DNA of 64,000 bases from Pseudomonas sp. TTU2014-080ASC (GTDB lineage Bacteria; Pseudomonadota; Gammaproteobacteria; Pseudomonadales; Pseudomonadaceae), in contig NZ_LKKK01000011.1 in assembly GCF_001446935.1 (NCBI RefSeq), positions 62,001 to 126,000 of the forward strand, written 5' to 3'. The notes under the pieces are model-generated. The model did no database searches. It saw only the letters and a list, made by a program, of their open reading frames with translations, and was not told where the DNA came from. Shown in pieces: positions 19,815-28,659 of this stretch (position 1 is its first letter; every line of letters starts with the position of its first letter). The position numbers and the translations under genes are program-made.

Positions 19815-21290
19815 ATGGTTCCCGTAATTGCCCTGGTGGGTCGCCCGAATGTGGGCAAATCCACCCTGTTTAACCGCTTGACCAAGTCCCGTGACGCTAT
19901 TGTCGGCGACCTGTCTGGTCTGACCCGAGATCGCCAATACGGTGAGGCCAAGTGGCAGGGTCGAACCTACATCGTCATCGATACCGGTGGTATTTCCGGG
20001 GATGAAGAGGGTATTGACGCCAAGATGGCTGAGCAGTCGCTGCAAGCTATCGAAGAGGCTGATGCTGTTCTGTTTCTGGTGGATGCACGTGCCGGTCTCT
20101 CGGCCTCTGATCAAATGATCGGAGAACACCTGCGTCGCCGTAACAAGCGCAGTTTCCTGGTGATCAACAAGGTCGATAACCTCGATCCTGATCTGGCTCG
20201 TGCTGAGTTCGCCAGCATGGGCATGGGTGAGTCCCTGGCGATTGCCGGTGCCCATGGCCGTGGTATCACCCAAATGCTTGAGACGGTTCTGGGTTCTTTC
20301 CCGAAAGATGCTGAAGAGCCGGAAGAGGGTGAGGAAGAGGATGAAGTTCTCGAAGGTCAGGAAGCCAAGCGTATTCCGGGGCCGAGCGAGAAAGACGGGA
20401 TCAAGCTGGCGATTATCGGGCGTCCTAATGTCGGTAAGTCGACGCTGGTCAACCGCATGCTGGGCGAAGAGCGGGTCATTGTGTATGACCAGGCCGGTAC
20501 AACCCGTGACAGTATCTACATTCCGTTCGAGCGTGACGGTGAGAAGTACACCTTCATCGACACGGCCGGTGTGCGCCGTCGTGGCAAGATTTTCGAGGCA
20601 GTGGAAAAGTTCTCAGTGGTGAAAACCCTGCAGGCTATTCAAGACTCGAACGTCGTGGTCTTCGTTATGGATGCCCGCGAAGGGGTGGTTGATCACGATT
20701 TGAACCTGCTGGGCTTTGTTCTGGAGAGTGGCCGTGCGCTGGTAATTGCCCTGAACAAGTGGGATGGCATGGAGCCGAGCGAGCGTGACTATGTGAAGAC
20801 TGAGCTGGAGCGCCGGCTGTTCTTTGTCGATTTCGCCGACATTCACTTTATCTCCGCTTTGCATGGCACAGGTGTCGGCAATCTTTACAAGTCGGTACAG
20901 GCCTCGTTCAAGTCTGCGATTACCCGCTGGCCGACCAGTCGTCTGACGCAAATTCTTGAGGATGCGGTCAGTGATCACGCTCCACCTATGGTCAATAACC
21001 GCCGTATCAAGCTGCGTTATGCCCACTTGGGCGGTGCTAACCCACCGCTGATCGTGATTCACGGTAACCAGGTGGATGCAGTACCGAAGTCGTACGTTCG
21101 TTACCTGGAGAACACCTACCGACGTGTTCTGAAGCTGGTGGGTACGCCTATCCGTATTGAGTTCAAAGGCAGTGACAACCCGTACGAGGGTAACAAGAAC
21201 ACGCTGACAGACCGTCAGGTGAACAAGAAGCGCCGTTTGATGAGCCACCACAAGAAGGCTGAGAAAAAACGTAAGGACAAGCGTAAGTAA
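19815..21290 (+). CDS. der: Ribosome-assembly GTPase Der (EngA)
   Basis: 491 residues with two tandem GTPase domains and a C-terminal KH-like domain. Domain 1: GRPNVGKS (residues 8-15), DTGG and NKVD. Domain 2: GRPNVGKS again (near residue 204), DTAGVRRRG and NKWD. The linker is acidic ([15 protein letters not shown]). The lysine-rich end ([20 protein letters not shown]) is typical of proteobacterial Der. It is essential for 50S subunit maturation. ATG 19815 (MVPVIALVG) follows GGAG; an in-frame GTG at 19803 is too early for homologues. Confidence 0.97.
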   Translation: MVPVIALVGRPNVGKSTLFNRLTKSRDAIVGDLSGLTRDRQYGEAKWQGRTYIVIDTGGISGDEEGIDAKMAEQSLQAIEEADAVLFLVDARAGLSASDQMIGEHLRRRNKRSFLVINKVDNLDPDLARAEFASMGMGESLAIAGAHGRGITQMLETVLGSFPKDAEEPEEGEEEDEVLEGQEAKRIPGPSEKDGIKLAIIGRPNVGKSTLVNRMLGEERVIVYDQAGTTRDSIYIPFERDGEKYTFIDTAGVRRRGKIFEAVEKFSVVKTLQAIQDSNVVVFVMDAREGVVDHDLNLLGFVLESGRALVIALNKWDGMEPSERDYVKTELERRLFFVDFADIHFISALHGTGVGNLYKSVQASFKSAITRWPTSRLTQILEDAVSDHAPPMVNNRRIKLRYAHLGGANPPLIVIHGNQVDAVPKSYVRYLENTYRRVLKLVGTPIRIEFKGSDNPYEGNKNTLTDRQVNKKRRLMSHHKKAEKKRKDKRK

Positions 21291-21320
21291 GCCGACAGGC
21301 CACTACACGCAGCGCTCTAT

Positions 21321-21343
21321 AAAGGCACCTTCGGGTGCCTTTT
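21321..21343 (+). terminator. Rho-independent terminator after der
   Basis: AAAGGCACC (21321-21329), UUCG-type tetraloop, GGTGCCTTT (21334-21342) plus a further T. Compact and stable. Confidence 0.88.
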
Positions 21344-21416
21344 GTGCATCTGGTGGATGGGCTATTCTGCGGGCTTGTCAGTATTCAGCGCAGAGACGCT
21401 TCAGGGATTAGCCGTA

Positions 21417-22565
21417 ATGATCACCAGTAAGTTGCCTAATGTCGGCACCACTATTTTTACCCGTATGTCGCAGCTCGCTGTGGAAACTGGCGCGCTGAAC
21501 CTGTCTCAGGGCTTTCCGGATTTTGATGGCCCGCAAGGGCTGCGTGACGCGGTCGCTGCGCACATTTCTGCCGGGCACAACCAGTACGCACCGATGACAG
21601 GTTTACCTGCCCTGCGTGAGCAGGTCGCAGCGAAAATCGCCCGTTGCTACGGTGCGAAAGTTAGCGCCGATACTGAGATCACCATCACGCCGGGGGCGAC
21701 TGAGGCGATTTTCTGTGCGATCCAGGCAGTGATTCACCCCGGCGATGAAGTGATCGTTTTCGATCCCAGCTATGACAGTTACGAACCGTCCGTTGAACTG
21801 GCGGGCGGTCGCTGTGTGCATGTGCCAATGACGTTGCCGGATTTTCGTATCGACTGGCAGAAACTGCAGGATGCGCTCAGCAGCAAAACCCGCATGATCA
21901 TTATCAACAGCCCACACAACCCCAGTGGTTCGCTGATCACCCGCGAAGAGCTGGACCAGCTGGCAGCACTGATCCGTGGGCGTGAAATCTATCTGATCAG
22001 TGATGAGGTCTATGAGCACTTGCTGTTTGACGGTCGCAAGCATGCCAGTGTGTTGGCCCATGAAGAGCTGTACCAGCGCGCCTTTGTAGTCAGCTCATTC
22101 GGCAAAACCTATCACGTCACCGGCTGGAAAACCGGCTATGTGGTTGCGCCGCCTGCGTTGAGTGGTGAACTGCGCAAGGTGCATCAGTACGTCAATTTCT
22201 GTGGTGTTACTCCGCTGCAGTGGGGGCTGGCGGACTATATGGCGGCTCATCCTGAGCATGTGGACGAGCTTCCGGGTTTTTATCAGGCCAAGCGCGATGT
22301 GTTCTGCGACCTGCTTGAGGGCTCCCGTTTCACCTTTAGCCGCGCGCCTGGCACTTATTTCCAGGTGGTGGATTATTCCGCCATTCGTGACGATCTCAAT
22401 GATGTCGACATGGCTGAATGGATGACCCGTGAACACGGCGTTGCTGTCATTCCGGTATCGGTTTTTTATCAACAGCCGCCAGAGAATATGCGTCTGGTGC
22501 GTTTGTGCTTTGCCAAACGTGAGGAAACCTTGCGACAAGCAGCGGAGAAGCTATGCGCGATTTAA
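21417..22565 (+). CDS. Methionine/glutamine-type aminotransferase (YbdL-like)
   Basis: 382-residue PLP-dependent class I/II aminotransferase of fold type I. Visible features: NLSQGFPDFDGP (substrate loop), NSPHNPSG, SDEVYEHL and the PLP lysine Lys230 in SSFGKTYHVTGWKTGY. The QGFPDF start and overall pattern resemble E. coli YbdL and glutamine transaminase K, which use methionine or aromatic amino acids. The pairing with an omega-amidase gene downstream (13-bp overlap) supports a glutamine-dependent transaminase: 2-oxoglutaramate made by one is hydrolysed by the other. ATG 21417 was chosen by homologue start (MITSKLPNVG); the ribosome-binding site is weak (AGGGAT). Confidence 0.85.
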   Translation: MITSKLPNVGTTIFTRMSQLAVETGALNLSQGFPDFDGPQGLRDAVAAHISAGHNQYAPMTGLPALREQVAAKIARCYGAKVSADTEITITPGATEAIFCAIQAVIHPGDEVIVFDPSYDSYEPSVELAGGRCVHVPMTLPDFRIDWQKLQDALSSKTRMIIINSPHNPSGSLITREELDQLAALIRGREIYLISDEVYEHLLFDGRKHASVLAHEELYQRAFVVSSFGKTYHVTGWKTGYVVAPPALSGELRKVHQYVNFCGVTPLQWGLADYMAAHPEHVDELPGFYQAKRDVFCDLLEGSRFTFSRAPGTYFQVVDYSAIRDDLNDVDMAEWMTREHGVAVIPVSVFYQQPPENMRLVRLCFAKREETLRQAAEKLCAI

Positions 22566-23353
22566 AGGAATTGAGCCAGTTGCCTGATCTTGAGGTGGCA
22601 CTGCTCCAGACTGAGCTGGCGTGGCATGACCCGCAGGCTAACCGTGAGCACTTTGAGGCGTTATTCGCTCAGGCTAAAGGCGCTGACTTGATACTATTGC
22701 CAGAGATGTTCACCACTGGTTTTAGCATGGAGTCCGCAGCTCTGGCTGAGCCGGAAGACGGTCCGAGCGTGCAATGGCTGCAGCAGCAGGCTCAGGCTGT
22801 TAATGCAGTGATTATGGGCAGCCTGATTATTCAGGCCGCCGATGGTAGTTACCGCAATCGTCTGATCTGGGCACGCCCGGAAGGCACCTATGCGCAATAC
22901 GACAAGCGCCACCTGTTCCGCATGGCTGGCGAACACAAGTATTACAGCGCGGGTGATGAGCAAGTGGTGGTCGAGCTCAAGGGTTGGAAGGTGCGCCCGT
23001 TGATCTGCTACGACCTGCGCTTCCCAGTGTGGAGTCGCAGTGCCGGTGATACCGATCTGCTGATTTACACCGCCAACTGGCCCGCAGCCCGGCGTAATCA
23101 CTGGAACCGCCTGTTGCCAGCCCGTGCCATCGAAAACCTGTGTTACGTCGCTGCGGTGAACCGGGTAGGAACTGACGGCAAGGGTTATCCCTACAGCGGC
23201 GACAGCCAGTTGTTGGACTTCCAGGGTGATTACCTGATTGCGCCGGATACTACTGATGGGGTTCTGCGCCACACCCTGAGTGCCAAAGCGTTGGCTGATT
23301 ACCGAGAACGCTTCCCGGCATATCTGGATGCTGACATATTTGAACTTCGTTAA
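22553..23353 (+). CDS. Omega-amidase / carbon-nitrogen hydrolase (YafV-like)
   Basis: 266-residue nitrilase-superfamily amidase. The catalytic triad is Glu51 (LLPEMFTTGF), Lys118 (YDKRHLF) and Cys152 (LICYDLRFPVW). The FTTGFSM segment and the overall length match the YafV/Nit2 omega-amidase branch, which hydrolyses 2-oxoglutaramate to 2-oxoglutarate and ammonia. The start overlaps the preceding aminotransferase by 13 bp, so the two form a coupled pair that fits methionine salvage or glutamine-transaminase recycling. The substrate is inferred from family and context. Confidence 0.87.
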   Translation: MRDLKELSQLPDLEVALLQTELAWHDPQANREHFEALFAQAKGADLILLPEMFTTGFSMESAALAEPEDGPSVQWLQQQAQAVNAVIMGSLIIQAADGSYRNRLIWARPEGTYAQYDKRHLFRMAGEHKYYSAGDEQVVVELKGWKVRPLICYDLRFPVWSRSAGDTDLLIYTANWPAARRNHWNRLLPARAIENLCYVAAVNRVGTDGKGYPYSGDSQLLDFQGDYLIAPDTTDGVLRHTLSAKALADYRERFPAYLDADIFELR

Positions 23354-23489
23354 CAGAGTTAGCTGAGTTGGGCGGTGTTGTAAGGCTGTAGAGAGTTGAG
23401 AAAGGGGGCGGATCTGAGTGCAACACGGTTATTGAATTGAGATAGTTTCAGTTTTGTAGTGACAGTATCAAATTGCGAGCTGCTGCAAA

Positions 23490-23517
23490 TTACTCTGTAT
23501 TTAGTTACATCTATAAT
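23490..23517 (+). promoter_or_regulatory. Candidate promoter of the small membrane protein gene
   Basis: A perfect TATAAT (23512-23517) lies 31 bp before the start codon, with a weak TTACTC -35 (23490-23495) at 16-bp spacing. The surrounding 190 bp are AT-rich relative to the flanking genes and contain no ORF. Confidence 0.4.
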
Positions 23518-23547
23518 AGCTGTTGACTATTATCTAGGGTTATCGAC

Positions 23548-23988
23548 ATGGAACGTCATCAAGAAACTGGCGAGGCACTGGAGTCTACTGATATTTCAGA
23601 CTCTCCCAGCTTGTATCGAACTTCGGCTGTACTCATAGCTAGTATTCTTGGAGGGCCATTAGCTGGGGCTTGGATCATTGCACATAATTTGCAGTCAATG
23701 GGGCAGGCTCATCGAGTTTCTTCTGTTTGGTGGACTGCCTTAGGGTTGATAGCAGTGGGGTTGGGCCTGGCTTTTATTGTCCCTGAAGAAGTACCAGGGG
23801 TTGCGTTTGCCATTGCGATTGCCTTCGGTATGCATGAGTTGTCCAAGTTTTACATGCAGGAGTATTTAAGATTGCATATGGAGCGGGAGGGGGCATTTGT
23901 GAGCAACTGGTGGGCTGTTCCTGTAGGTATATGTGGTATTTTGCTTCAGTTGGCGGTAATTGGTGCACTTGTATTGTTGGATATATAA
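23548..23988 (+). CDS. Unrecognised small integral membrane protein
   Basis: 146 residues. A polar N-terminus (1-24) is followed by about four hydrophobic segments (26-48, 60-78, 82-97 and 121-145) with a charged loop (HELSKFYMQEYLRLHMERE, 96-114). The first segment carries GGPLAGAWIIAHNLQSMG; a Gly-Gly-Pro-Leu-Ala pattern followed by Asn-Leu is reminiscent of a widespread but unnamed family of small membrane proteins, which I cannot place further. The gene is richer in A and T than its neighbours, has its own promoter-like sequence and is closed by a terminator. It is not in an operon with the flanking genes. The ribosome-binding site is weak (AGGGTTATCGAC). Function unknown. Confidence 0.75.
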   Translation: MERHQETGEALESTDISDSPSLYRTSAVLIASILGGPLAGAWIIAHNLQSMGQAHRVSSVWWTALGLIAVGLGLAFIVPEEVPGVAFAIAIAFGMHELSKFYMQEYLRLHMEREGAFVSNWWAVPVGICGILLQLAVIGALVLLDI

Positions 23989-24018
23989 CTACTTATATTG
24001 AGCGCTATCGTGATCAAT

Positions 24019-24047
24019 AAAGAAGCCCGCTCATGGCGGGCTTCTTT
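24019..24047. terminator. Bidirectional terminator
   Basis: AAAGAAGCCCGC (24019-24030), loop TCATG, GCGGGCTTCTTT (24036-24047): a 12-bp perfect stem with A- and T-rich ends. It lies between convergent genes. Confidence 0.92.
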
Positions 24048-24064
24048 GTGTCTGCGATAAGTAA

Positions 24065-25120
24065 TCAGGCAGACTGCTTCAGCGTCGCCATATCAATCAC
24101 AAAGCGATACTTCACATCACTCTTGAGCATGCGCTCGTAAGCCTGGTTTATGGACTGCATCGGGATCATCTCGATATCCGAAACAATGTTGTGCTCGGCA
24201 CAGAAGTCCAGCATTTCCTGGGTTTCGGCAATGCCGCCAATCAACGATCCGGCAATACGGCGGCGTTTGAAAATCAGGCCGAAGACATTGGGTGAAGGAT
24301 GGGGAGAGTCCGGCGCGCCGACTAGGGTCATGGTTGCATCCAGTTTTAGCAAATTCAGGAACTGGTTGAGATCATGTGGGGCCGCCACGGTGTTGAGGAT
24401 AAAGTCGAAGCTGTTGGCGTGTGCTGCCATTTCCTGCGGGTTCTTCGATACGACCACTTCTGCTGCGCCCAAGCGCAGTGCATCTTCCCGCTTGTTTGGG
24501 GAGGTGGTGAACAGGACAACATACGCGCCCATCGCTGCAGCGATTTTAACGCCCATATGGCCGAGGCCGCCCAGACCGACAATACCGACTTTCTGGCCCG
24601 GGCCGACTTTCCATTGGCGCAGTGGCGAGTAGGTGGTGATGCCTGCGCATAGCAGCGGGGCCACAGCGGCCAGGTTGTCTTTATGGCGGATATGCAGCAC
24701 GAACTTCTGATTCACCACGATGCTGCTGGAGTAGCCGCCGAGGGTGTTTTCTCCCCCAAACACCGGGCCGTTGTAGGTGCCGGTGAAGCCGTTCTCGCAG
24801 TATTGTTCAATGCCTTCTGCGCAGGGCGAGCAGTGCTGGCAGCTGTCGACCATACAGCCAACACCGGCGATATCACCCACTTTGAAGTGTTTGACGTTGC
24901 GGCCAATGGCCGTCACGGTGCCAACAATCTCGTGGCCAGGAACGGATGGGTACAGGGTGTTCTTCCATTCATTGCGGGCCGTGTGCAAGTCCGAGTGACA
25001 TACACCGCAGTAAAGAATATCGATCGCTACGTCATCTGGTCCGACTTCGCGTCGCTGAATTTCAAGGAGCGCCAGTGGAGTATCCGGTGATTGAGCGGCG
25101 TAAGCGAGGGTCTTGCTCAT
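24065..25120 (-). CDS. Zinc-dependent NAD(P) alcohol dehydrogenase (CAD/YahK type)
   Basis: 351-residue medium-chain dehydrogenase. Catalytic zinc ligands lie in CGVCHSDLH (Cys41) and PGHEIVG (His63-Glu64). The structural zinc site is the four-cysteine segment CQHCSPCAEGIEQYC. The nucleotide-binding fold shows VGLGGLGHMGVK. The sequence type matches cinnamyl-alcohol-dehydrogenase-like aldehyde reductases such as YahK, which usually prefer NADPH and reduce varied aldehydes. Monocistronic, ATG preceded by AAGGAGACACTT on the minus strand. The physiological substrate cannot be told from sequence. Confidence 0.9.
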   Translation of the reverse strand: MSKTLAYAAQSPDTPLALLEIQRREVGPDDVAIDILYCGVCHSDLHTARNEWKNTLYPSVPGHEIVGTVTAIGRNVKHFKVGDIAGVGCMVDSCQHCSPCAEGIEQYCENGFTGTYNGPVFGGENTLGGYSSSIVVNQKFVLHIRHKDNLAAVAPLLCAGITTYSPLRQWKVGPGQKVGIVGLGGLGHMGVKIAAAMGAYVVLFTTSPNKREDALRLGAAEVVVSKNPQEMAAHANSFDFILNTVAAPHDLNQFLNLLKLDATMTLVGAPDSPHPSPNVFGLIFKRRRIAGSLIGGIAETQEMLDFCAEHNIVSDIEMIPMQSINQAYERMLKSDVKYRFVIDMATLKQSA

Positions 25121-25217
25121 AAGTGTCTCCTTGGCAAATTGACAGGAATGAAAAGGCTAGCACCTGGACTTATGCAATACCGATTGGCCCGCATATTTTT
25201 TGGTTATCCCACGTACG

Positions 25218-25241
25218 AAAAAGGGGACCGAAGTCCCCTTT
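25218..25241 (-). terminator. Rho-independent terminator of leuA
   Basis: GGGGAC (25223-25228), loop CGAA, GTCCCC (25233-25238), flanked by A5 on the left and TTT on the right. Read on the minus strand it is a stem with UUCG-type loop and T-run, 26 bp after the leuA stop. Confidence 0.85.
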
Positions 25242-25266
25242 CATAGGTATCACTAAAGCGCTTTGC

Positions 25267-26922
25267 TTAGGCCTGAGCCAGCGCTCGGTTCAGTGCGCTG
25301 AACAGTGCGCGGAAGCTGGCTGTGGTGATGTTTTCATCAATACCCACGCCATGCAGAGCGCGGCCACCGTTCACGCGCAGTTCAATGTAGGCTGCGGCTT
25401 TAGCGTTAGTGCCTGCACCAATGGCGTGCTCGGAATAGTCCATGATCTCAACGCTGACTGGCAGGCCTGCTACCAATGCTTCCAGCGGGCCTTTACCGGT
25501 GCCGTGCCACTTCTGTGTTTCGCCGTTGCTGAGCACTTCAACATCAACCGTGCTGTTGCCGTTTTCTTCCTGGAGGCGATGACTCTTCAGGGTGTACGGT
25601 GTTTCAGCCTTCAAGTACTCGTTGACCAACAGCTCATAGATTTGGCCTGCGGTCATTTCAAGGCCAAGGCGGTCGGTTTCTTTCTGCACAACCTGGCTGA
25701 ACTCGATCTGCATGCGACGCGGCAAGCTGATGCCATATTCCTGCTCAAGCAGGAAGGTGATACCGCCTTTACCTGACTGGCTGTTGACGCGGATAACCGC
25801 TTCGTAATCGCGGCCGATATCAGCTGGATCGATTGGCAAGTACGGCACTTCCCAGATGGCATCCGGCTTCTGTTGAGCAAAGCCTTTGCGGATCGCATCC
25901 TGGTGCGAGCCGGAGAATGCTGTGTGGACCAGGTCGCCAACGTACGGGTGACGTGGGTGAACCGGCAACTGGTTGCAGTCCTCGACCACTTTGCGCACGG
26001 CGTCGATGTCGGAGAAGTCCAGCTCAGGGTTCACGCCTTGGGTGTAGAGGTTGAGCGCCAAAGTCACCAAGCAGACGTTGCCAGTGCGCTCACCGTTACC
26101 GAACAGGCAGCCTTCAACGCGGTCAGCGCCGGCCATTACTGCAAGTTCGGAAGCCGCTACGCCAGTGCCACGGTCGTTGTGGGTGTGCACGCTGATCAAC
26201 ACGCTGTCGCGCTTGTCGACGTTACGGCCGAACCACTCAACCTGGTCGGCATAGTTGTTCGGTGTGGCGCACTCGATGGTGGCTGGCAGGTTGAGGATCA
26301 ACTTATTGGCCGGAGTCGGCTGGAATACGTCGATCACAGCGTTGCACACTTCCACTGCAAAGTCGGTCTCGGTGGAGCTGAACACCTCAGGCGAGTACTC
26401 AAAGCCCCATTGGGTTTCCGGTGCAGCTTCGGCCAGGCGCTTGATGGTCTTGGCAGCAGCGATGGCAATCGCTTTCACACCGGCTTTGTCTTGGTTAAAG
26501 ACGATTTTGCGGAAGGCCGGGGCGCAGGCGTTGTAATAGTGAACGATGGCTTTTTTCGCGCCTTTGAGGGATTCGAAGGTACGTTCAATAAGGTCGTCAC
26601 GGGCCTGGGTCAGTACCTGAATGGTGACGTCATCCGGGATGTGGCCGCCTTCGATCAATTCGCGGACGAAGTCGAAATCAGTCTGCGAAGCGGACGGGAA
26701 GCCTACTTCGATCTCTTTCAGACCCACTTGAACCAGGCACTTGAAGAAACGCATTTTCTTCTCGGCGTCCATGGGTTCGATCAGCGACTGGTTACCGTCA
26801 CGCAGGTCGGTGGACAACCAGATCGGCGCTTTAGTGATGATCTGATCAGGCCAAGTGCGATCCGGGAGGCTGATCTGAGTAAACGGACGGTATTTGCTGG
26901 ATGGATCTTTAAGCATGCTCAT
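25267..26922 (-). CDS. leuA: 2-isopropylmalate synthase LeuA
   Basis: 551-residue enzyme condensing acetyl-CoA with 2-oxoisovalerate, the first committed step of leucine synthesis. The catalytic HMGL-like barrel shows [12 protein letters not shown] near residues 36-47 and [11 protein letters not shown] (metal-binding histidines). The C-terminal third is the LeuA regulatory domain that binds leucine. The length and start ([14 protein letters not shown]) are those of the long, yeast-like class found in Pseudomonas. ATG 26922 has AAGGAT 6 bp upstream. A leucine-rich leader ORF lies upstream (26998-27075), suggesting attenuation-type control in addition to feedback inhibition. Confidence 0.96.
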   Translation of the reverse strand: MSMLKDPSSKYRPFTQISLPDRTWPDQIITKAPIWLSTDLRDGNQSLIEPMDAEKKMRFFKCLVQVGLKEIEVGFPSASQTDFDFVRELIEGGHIPDDVTIQVLTQARDDLIERTFESLKGAKKAIVHYYNACAPAFRKIVFNQDKAGVKAIAIAAAKTIKRLAEAAPETQWGFEYSPEVFSSTETDFAVEVCNAVIDVFQPTPANKLILNLPATIECATPNNYADQVEWFGRNVDKRDSVLISVHTHNDRGTGVAASELAVMAGADRVEGCLFGNGERTGNVCLVTLALNLYTQGVNPELDFSDIDAVRKVVEDCNQLPVHPRHPYVGDLVHTAFSGSHQDAIRKGFAQQKPDAIWEVPYLPIDPADIGRDYEAVIRVNSQSGKGGITFLLEQEYGISLPRRMQIEFSQVVQKETDRLGLEMTAGQIYELLVNEYLKAETPYTLKSHRLQEENGNSTVDVEVLSNGETQKWHGTGKGPLEALVAGLPVSVEIMDYSEHAIGAGTNAKAAAYIELRVNGGRALHGVGIDENITTASFRALFSALNRALAQA

Positions 26923-26997
26923 GGCTAATCCTTAAAACTCGGCGCTTGTGGCAGCCGCTAAACAATTCGGGAAATCGGATAGATCTGGGGCTGAGAG

Positions 26998-27075
26998 TTA
27001 GCCACGCAGTCGCTGGCTTACCAAACATAGATTGGCATGTTGGCGCAGCAGAAAGAGGGTATGAGTGTTTTTCAT
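26998..27075 (-). CDS. Leucine-rich leader peptide of leuA
   Basis: 25-codon ORF, too short for usual ORF calling, on the same strand as leuA and ending 75 bp before its start. It begins MKNTHTLFLLRQH and ends SQRLRG. Six of 25 residues are leucine (positions 7, 9, 10, 16, 18 and 23), encoded by CTC, CTG, CTG, CTA, TTG and CTG, including less common codons. TAGGG lies 8 bp upstream of the ATG. Its position ahead of the first leucine-biosynthesis gene is that of a ribosome-sensing attenuator peptide. I do not see a strong terminator between it and leuA: only a 4-bp CGGC/GCCG stem followed by AGTTTT (around 26931-26955). So control could be translational or through alternative folds. Confidence 0.72.
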   Translation of the reverse strand: MKNTHTLFLLRQHANLCLVSQRLRG

Positions 27076-27193
27076 GGCGCTAACCCTAAACTTTGGGGTT
27101 AAAGCTGGCAAGCAATGCTTGAAAATTGGTAATTAATATCCTGAAAGCGAATTTTTAGCGATATTAATGGCGCTTCGGTGCGGGTTGCTTGTG

Positions 27194-27230
27194 AAAAATT
27201 GCGGGCGACTTATAAGGTTGTCGCCCGCAA
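27194..27230 (-). terminator. Rho-independent terminator of the YbdG-like gene
   Basis: TTGCGGGCGAC (27199-27209) / GTCGCCCGCAA (27220-27230) with a 10-base loop. Read on the minus strand it is followed by AATTTTT (27194-27200). It separates the channel gene from the leuA leader region. Confidence 0.85.
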
Positions 27231-27236
27231 TGCATA

Positions 27237-28493
27237 TTAACCTTGGGAAGTTGGAGCCATGGAGGCTTTCAGTTCGCGCATATCTGCCCCGCTCGGGGAC
27301 TGGAAAACGCGCAGGCCAAACTCTGGAAGGATGGCCAGCAGGTGATCAAAGATATCCGACTGGATGGCTTCATAGGGGCCCCAGGCTACTGTCGAGGTAA
27401 AGCAGTACAGCTCAAGCGGCAAACCCTCTGCAGTAGGCTGCATCTGGCGGACGAGCTGAGTCATGCCCTGATGGATGCCTGGGTGTTGGCGCAGATAGTG
27501 CTCAACATAAGCACGGAAAGTACCAATGTTGGTCACGCGGCGGGTATTTGCTGGTTCTTGTGCTGCTTCAGCTAACTGGCTGTTCCAGCTTTCCAGCTCG
27601 CTTTTTTTGTTGCTCAGGTATTGCCCCAGTAGCAGGAATTTCTGCAAGTGGGCGATTTCGTCCGGGCTGAGAAAGCGCACGCTGGTCTGATCCAGATAAA
27701 GGCTGCGTTTGATTCGGCGGCCACCGGACTCCTGCATGCCGCGCCAGTTTTTGAACGGATCGGTAATCAGGCGCTTAGTTGGAATGGTGGTGATGGTCTT
27801 ATCCCAGTTCTGCACCTTGACGGTGTGCAGGGCGATATCAATCACATCGCCATCTGCATTGAGCTGTGGCATTTCAATCCAGTCACCGACACGCACCATG
27901 TCGCTGGATGAAATCTGCACGCTGGCCACCAATGACAGCAAGGTGTCTTGGAAGATCAACATCAGCACCGCAGCCATCGCACCCAAACCGGACAGCAGGA
28001 TCAGTGGTGAGCGGTCGATCAGGCTGGCGATCATCAGAATCGCGGCGATCGCGAAGACCACAATCTTGATGACCTGAACGTAACCTTTAATAGGCTTCAG
28101 ATGTGCGTTGGGGCGGCGGTCGTACAGTGAATTAATGATGGTCAGTACAGCGCTGATCGCCAGTGCGATAGACAGCACAATGAAGGCACTGCAGACGTTT
28201 TCAGTAACCGTGACAACGACTTTTGGCAGGTTGGGGATCAGGTTTATGCCGCCAGTGATGATCAGGGCCGGAACAATATTGGCCAGACGCGCGATGACCC
28301 GCGAATCGTAGATCAGTTGATCCTGGCCGATCGGTGTGCTTCTGAGGGCGCGGTAAAAACCTCGAACCAGAATGCGCTTGACGATGAAGTTGCCGATCCA
28401 GGCGGCCAGCAGCAACAAAGTCAGTGTGGTCAGGGTGTAGAGCTCCGGATATTGCTGAAGCCATGTCAGGGATTCGTTGTACAGTTCTTTCAT
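27237..28493 (-). CDS. MscS-family mechanosensitive channel, YbdG-like
   Basis: 418 residues, the same length class as E. coli YbdG (miniature-conductance channel MscM). Several membrane segments in residues 1-175 are followed by the pore helix and MscS domain (LILLSGLGAMAAVLMLIFQDTL). The beta-domain DMVRVGDWIEMPQLNADGDV and the YbdG-specific GGRRIKRSLYLDQTS, TNIGTFRAYVEHYLRQHP and AIQSDIFDHL segments follow. It probably opens on membrane tension to protect against hypo-osmotic shock. I chose ATG 28493 (MKELYNESLTW); an in-frame start 11 codons upstream lacks a ribosome-binding site. Monocistronic. Confidence 0.9.
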   Translation of the reverse strand: MKELYNESLTWLQQYPELYTLTTLTLLLLAAWIGNFIVKRILVRGFYRALRSTPIGQDQLIYDSRVIARLANIVPALIITGGINLIPNLPKVVVTVTENVCSAFIVLSIALAISAVLTIINSLYDRRPNAHLKPIKGYVQVIKIVVFAIAAILMIASLIDRSPLILLSGLGAMAAVLMLIFQDTLLSLVASVQISSSDMVRVGDWIEMPQLNADGDVIDIALHTVKVQNWDKTITTIPTKRLITDPFKNWRGMQESGGRRIKRSLYLDQTSVRFLSPDEIAHLQKFLLLGQYLSNKKSELESWNSQLAEAAQEPANTRRVTNIGTFRAYVEHYLRQHPGIHQGMTQLVRQMQPTAEGLPLELYCFTSTVAWGPYEAIQSDIFDHLLAILPEFGLRVFQSPSGADMRELKASMAPTSQG

Positions 28494-28659
28494 GCTGCTC
28501 GTGTCGCTCCTGTAAGCAGGGTCCATTAATTCACATGCCGCTCAGGCCAGGCAGCCATAGAGTCAATTGGTCTGTCAGGGTGGTCTGCATGTTTCAACAG
28601 GCCACCATAACAAACCCGGCAAGGTTATAGGCTCGGAGTGTCAGTTGTCTGACAGAGTG

